This document shows, one piece after another, positions 5,059 through 6,635 of a DNA stretch of 6,635 bases. Origin of the DNA: Candidatus Poribacteria bacterium WGA-3G. Its GTDB lineage: Bacteria > Poribacteria > WGA-4E > WGA-3G. The notes under the pieces were generated by a model that saw only the letters and a program-made list of their open reading frames with translations, was not told the DNA's origin and did not search any database. The DNA lies in assembly GCA_000406005.1 (NCBI GenBank), contig ASZN01000062.1, positions 1 through 6,635 on the forward strand, read 5' to 3'. Made by a program: the position numbers and the translations under genes. Position 1 is the stretch's first letter; each line of letters opens with the position of its first letter.

Positions 5059-6635
5059 CTAATTCTCTTCTGATTCACTGATTATCAAATCCTCAAGCGG
5101 ATTGCCATCTGTGTCGGTAACCCGTAAATAGAACCCCAAGGAATAGGCATCTTCACTACAGATTTTGACGAGGATACTATTTTCACCCGGCTTGAGCGTT
5201 ACCGGAACGGTATCCTGATCCATCGCTATCGGATGCGCATCGCTGTGTGTGAACACCGATTCACCGTTCAGCCAGAACTTTGCTTGGCTACCACTACTAA
5301 AGCGGAGTTCAACCTTTCGTTCATCCGGTGAACTTATAGTTGTCCAAGCGTAAATGGTGTTCCAATTGACGCTTTTATCAAAGATATTCCCAAGATCAAC
5401 GAAGCCGTCGAAAGTATCATCCGCTTGCTTTTCCCAACTCACCTGTCCATCTGTTCCGTCATATTGGGCAGCTGGATCAATTTGCATCGCATCCTCTGGA
5501 AGGTAAACCGTATTGTAACCGATACCAGCGGCGTTGTCAAACGGACCGATAATCCACCAACTACTTTCAGGGATGAATCCGGTTTTGTCCATATACGCTT
5601 CTGCCTTCTCGGGGAGATCTCGTTCACTGTAAAATCGCGCCAGCGTGACGTTAGCGTGCAGTTCAGCAGTTGAGTTGTCAGAAGTGGCAGCCTTCAGTTT
5701 ATTCACCATTTCAACGTACCGATTTTCATCTTTGGCGTTTTTACCAACTTCGGCGACGTTCAACCACATCTCTCGCGTTATATCGCCGGCACCTACGGAA
5801 TAGCGATCCGTGTCGTTCAGACTATGTTTGAATTGTTCGAGTGCCGCTTCATACTGATCATTCGCGACATACGCTTGCGCCAAAGTTGCAGCGTAATAAC
5901 CACTACCGCTCATTTGCGAGGCACGTTCGGAAAGTTCCAGTGCCAACGCTGGCATGATATCTTTGGTGAGAAGTTCATCAGCAAGTCTCCGATAATCCCA
6001 AGCTTGTTGGTTGCGGTTCACCTCTTTCTGTCGAATCGCCAACCATTCGGCATATACAGCATCCGCTTTTTCGGTGTCCTCCACCTCTTTGTAGGCATCA
6101 CCTAACAGTTCGAGTAAAACGGCACTCTTAGGCATTTTGGGTTTCAGTTCTTCAAGGATAGCAATACCCCTGTCTTTTTGATCCTTGTCAGCATAGAGTG
6201 TCCATAGACCTCGGAGTGCCCTGTTATATTCGTGTTCCTCGAGGGAGACATCCAAGGCACGTCGGTATACCATTCCGGCTTCTGATAACTGATCTTTTTT
6301 CGCGTAGATTCCCGCCAACAGGTTGTAGAATTGATATGAAGTCGGATCAAGTTCGATTGCCTTCTCATAAGCCGCGGTCGCTTTCGCCAAGCGGGCTGCT
6401 GCGTCCATCTGAATCGATTTTTGAGAGAGATGCCCAATCTTTTTATACCATTCGGTATTGTCAGGCTGAAGTTCACTGAGTTTCTCGTATTGCACGATAG
6501 CTTCGTCAATATTCCCTGTAAACTCATGGGTTTTGGCGACCGCAAAGTGAGCATCCGGATTATCAGGGTTTTCTTCAAGCTTCTGCAACTGATCCGCTAT
6601 CTGCTTTTCGTAAAGGTTCCCCTCCTTGTAAGCAC
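5059..6635 (-). CDS. TPR protein with C-terminal galactose-binding/PA14-like domain (5' end beyond window)
   Basis: The frame is open to the right edge (first full codon 6633-6631), giving 524 visible residues and no visible start; a TTG at 6588 is internal. Visible residues about 28-275 contain repeated 34-residue TPR-like helical pairs, such as FAVAKTHEFTGNIDEAIVQYEKLSELQPDN, AAYEKAIELDPTSYQFYNLLAGIYAKKDQLSEAGMVYRRAL, and YYAATLAQAYVANDQYEAALEQFKHSL. After a helical linker, a beta-rich domain begins near 359 with WWIIGPFDN, then a VYLPEDA segment, FVDLGNIF, and an RFSSGSQAKFWLNGESVF core ending in PVTLKPGENSILVKI. That layout matches galactose-binding or PA14-like sandwiches seen in large secreted TPR proteins of uncultured bacteria. 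TPRs imply a scaffold, and the tail could bind a glycan or envelope ligand. The missing N-terminus hides any signal peptide. No clear terminator follows the TAG stop. The link to MoxR downstream rests on adjacency only. Confidence 0.9.
   Translation of the reverse strand, partial: AYKEGNLYEKQIADQLQKLEENPDNPDAHFAVAKTHEFTGNIDEAIVQYEKLSELQPDNTEWYKKIGHLSQKSIQMDAAARLAKATAAYEKAIELDPTSYQFYNLLAGIYAKKDQLSEAGMVYRRALDVSLEEHEYNRALRGLWTLYADKDQKDRGIAILEELKPKMPKSAVLLELLGDAYKEVEDTEKADAVYAEWLAIRQKEVNRNQQAWDYRRLADELLTKDIMPALALELSERASQMSGSGYYAATLAQAYVANDQYEAALEQFKHSLNDTDRYSVGAGDITREMWLNVAEVGKNAKDENRYVEMVNKLKAATSDNSTAELHANVTLARFYSERDLPEKAEAYMDKTGFIPESSWWIIGPFDNAAGIGYNTVYLPEDAMQIDPAAQYDGTDGQVSWEKQADDTFDGFVDLGNIFDKSVNWNTIYAWTTISSPDERKVELRFSSGSQAKFWLNGESVFTHSDAHPIAMDQDTVPVTLKPGENSILVKICSEDAYSLGFYLRVTDTDGNPLEDLIISESEEN

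Noticed and set aside
6586..6588. TTG as the start codon of the TPR protein
   Set aside because: The frame continues upstream without a stop to the window edge (AYKEGNLYEKQIADQ), consistent with more helical repeat. The gene is therefore cut by the window and does not start here.

Overview
The window holds one co-oriented block of five genes, all on the minus strand. It reads like a MoxR/VWA locus from an uncultured, moderate-GC bacterium. In order of transcription (right to left) the genes are: a TPR protein with a C-terminal galactose-binding/PA14-like domain (5' end outside the window); a three-helix membrane protein with a long helical, partly coiled-coil region; a MoxR-family AAA+ ATPase; a DUF58 protein with a VWA-like fold; and a BatA-type membrane-anchored VWA protein (3' end outside the window). 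The two edge genes are both open to the edge. The leftmost has an uninterrupted 448-codon frame with no stop inside the window.

Layout. 1-1345: BatA-like VWA protein. 1346-1507: spacer made largely of degenerate heptanucleotide repeats (AACTGAA type) and a perfect AT-rich hairpin, with a candidate sigma70 promoter. 1508-2398: DUF58 protein, coupled to moxR through a TGATG stop/start overlap. 2398-3381: MoxR. 3382-3429: 48-bp spacer with a perfect 14-bp-stem palindrome just upstream of the moxR ribosome binding site. 3430-4905: membrane/coiled-coil protein. 4906-5058: spacer with a near-consensus promoter (TTGACA, 17 bp, TACAAT, with an extended -10 TG). 5059-6635: TPR protein. There is no RNA gene, CRISPR array, transposase or phage gene. 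No gene-free stretch exceeds about 160 bases.

How the genes may work together. MoxR ATPases pair with VWA proteins (DUF58, BatA/BatB, CoxE types) as chaperone-like modules that mature or activate protein complexes, often at the envelope. Here the ATPase and DUF58 protein are translationally coupled. The BatA-like protein presents a second VWA domain at the membrane. The unclassified three-helix protein is the first gene after the strong promoter and may be a membrane partner or client. The TPR protein fits a scaffold role like the TPR members (BatC/BatE) of classical Bat operons, but it carries an unusual carbohydrate-binding-like tail.

Organism. From memory only, the mix of short intergenic AACTGA-type repeats, a TAGGGGTTGGG-type palindrome, the 'WWIIGPFDN' domain and this gene set resembles Candidatus Poribacteria or another PVC-like/uncultured lineage. 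This is an inference, not something the window proves. The most interesting parts are the repeat modules placed at gene boundaries (one supplies a stop codon and a -35 box) and the uncharacterised membrane protein. The gene set itself is a recognisable family of loci.
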